From NCBI GenBank assembly GCA_022711195.1, contig JAKLFN010000108.1:1-6974 (forward strand): DNA of 6,974 nt, in the 5' to 3' direction. The DNA comes from Bacteroidota bacterium (GTDB lineage Bacteria; Bacteroidota; Bacteroidia; Bacteroidales; VadinHA17). The notes beneath the pieces are model-generated. The model saw nothing but the letters and a program-made list of their open reading frames with translations. It ran no database searches and had not been told where the DNA came from. Made by a program: the position numbers and the translations under genes. Position 1 is the first letter of the stretch. Every line of letters starts with the position of its first letter. Shown one piece after another: positions 5,976-6,974 of the stretch.

Positions 5976-6974
5976 TCAGAATTCAAGAATTTTAAATTCG
6001 ACTCTCCTGTTGCGTGCTCTTCCTTCGGCTGTTTTATTATCAGCAATAGGCTGCTGCGGACCAAAGCCTTTAAACTCAAGGCGACCCTGGTTGACTCCTT
6101 TCTGAATCAGGTATTCGACAACAGCTTTTGCCCTGTCTTCGGAAAGCTTCGAGTTAAGAGCAAGACTTCCGGTATTATCTGTGTGTCCTGATATTTCTAT
6201 CCTCATGAGCGGGTTGTCGCTGAGTATACCAAGGAGACGATCGAGTTCGGCATAGGAACCTGATGTAAGTATGGCTTTTCCTGTCTGGAACAGAATATTG
6301 TTAAGCACAACCTTCTTACCCACTTTCACTTTTATAAGAGGCATATCGAGCTTGTAATAATCCTCCGAAAAATTTTCAGGAATTGTAATTTTCTTCATAT
6401 CCGGAAGGAATCCGGTACTGCGGAAGTCGATCATATATGATTTTTTCTCCGGTAATCTTACCCTGTAACTGCCATCAACATCAGAGCTGGCTGTTGTTGA
6501 AATTACAATATCTGTGGAAGGATCAATTACATCTATTTTAGCCATTACAGGATCGCCGGTCTCAGAGTCCTGCACCTTACCTGTAATATACAATACCAGT
6601 TCGGCCGGTTTTTCGGGCTGAACGACTGGTTCCGGAGCGATCTCCCTTATTATAACAACAGTATCTTTAACAACAATAGTATCGGGTCTTACCGGCTGGG
6701 TCTCTATAATTATCTTCTGGACTATTGTATCCGGTGGGGCAACCGGCGCCGGAACAGGCTCAGGTTTAACTATTTTTGGAGGAAGCTTATTTCCGTGAAA
6801 AATATCGAGTCCGCCCATCGTACCTGTTCTGTTTGATGCCAGGTAGAAAGCTCCTTTTTTGTTCTTATCGGGATTGTAGAACAGTTCATCCCATGGTGTA
6901 TTTACCGGATAACCACAGTTCACCGCCTTTTTCCATAATCCTGTTGAATCTCTTACACTATAAAAAATATCGTA
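5976..6974 (-). CDS. OmpA-family envelope protein with PD40-like repeat and carboxypeptidase-regulatory-like domain, N-terminus outside window
   Basis: The reading frame stays open to the right edge of the window, so 332 C-terminal residues are seen and the true start lies beyond it. A GTG at 6923 is an internal valine codon, not the start: YDIFYS..LWKKAV upstream of it continues the fold. In order, residues 1-62 look like the end of a PD40/TolB-type beta-propeller ([20 protein letters not shown]). A proline-rich linker with repeated DTIVV-type segments follows at about 64-125. A carboxypeptidase-regulatory-like beta-sandwich lies at about 129-200. An OmpA C-terminal domain lies at about 225-332. 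The OmpA domain carries GHTDNTG (263-269) and [11 protein letters not shown] (317-327), which bind peptidoglycan in this family. Such proteins sit in the outer membrane or periplasm and anchor it to the wall. Many Bacteroidota encode them, some beside type IX secretion components. Its closeness to gcvT, 7 bases away, is probably not functional. Confidence 0.92.
   Translation of the reverse strand, partial: YDIFYSVRDSTGLWKKAVNCGYPVNTPWDELFYNPDKNKKGAFYLASNRTGTMGGLDIFHGNKLPPKIVKPEPVPAPVAPPDTIVQKIIIETQPVRPDTIVVKDTVVIIREIAPEPVVQPEKPAELVLYITGKVQDSETGDPVMAKIDVIDPSTDIVISTTASSDVDGSYRVRLPEKKSYMIDFRSTGFLPDMKKITIPENFSEDYYKLDMPLIKVKVGKKVVLNNILFQTGKAILTSGSYAELDRLLGILSDNPLMRIEISGHTDNTGSLALNSKLSEDRAKAVVEYLIQKGVNQGRLEFKGFGPQQPIADNKTAEGRARNRRVEFKILEF

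Noticed and set aside
5969..6079. N-terminal extension of gcvT from an upstream ATG at 6079, adding 37 residues
   Set aside because: The added part overlaps the end of the OmpA-family gene in another frame, shows no family motif, and the known GcvT N-terminus matches the ATG at 5968.
6921..6923. GTG at 6923 as the start of the OmpA-family gene
   Set aside because: The frame continues open to the window edge and the residues before the GTG extend the PD40-like fold, so it is an internal valine codon.

Overview
The window suggests a member of the Bacteroidota, probably an environmental Bacteroidales or Marinilabiliales-like lineage. This rests on protein style and gene content: an OmpA-family protein that joins PD40-type repeats, a '[10 protein letters not shown]'-type linker and a carboxypeptidase-regulatory-like domain; a serC-serA-DUF1015 cluster; a short lysine-type phosphoglycerate dehydrogenase; and start codons without clear Shine-Dalgarno sequences. 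No taxonomic search was possible, so this is inference.

All seven genes lie on the minus strand, so transcription runs from right to left. In that order they are: an OmpA-family envelope protein whose N-terminus lies outside the window (5976-6974); gcvT of the glycine cleavage system (4868-5968); comB, a 2-phosphosulfolactate phosphatase family protein (4126-4848); serC (2964-4034); serA (2033-2953); a DUF1015 protein (765-2015); and a YggS-type PLP-binding protein (1-668), complete apart from the last base of what is probably its stop codon. Coding density is very high. The only gaps above 20 bases are 4035-4125, which holds a possible weak terminator and AT-rich leader, and 669-764, which holds a 21-bp tandem repeat and a 16-bp AT palindrome.

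The central theme is serine, glycine and one-carbon metabolism. SerA and SerC link 3-phosphoglycerate to phosphoserine, GcvT handles the aminomethyl group of glycine, and two PLP-linked proteins (SerC and YggS) sit in the same run. No serB gene is present. Its place in the cluster is taken by the DUF1015 protein, which carries a DGHHR motif reminiscent of the phosphate-binding G-x-H-R of the ParB/sulfiredoxin/free-serine-kinase group, and there is a phosphatase-family gene (comB) upstream. Either could supply the phosphoserine-to-serine step or its reverse.

The window is mostly ordinary chromosome. I found no mobile element, CRISPR array, RNA gene or clearly novel multi-gene system. The most useful leads are the possible role of DUF1015 in phosphoserine metabolism, the lysine-type SerA active site, and the helically phased CACAGAG repeat.
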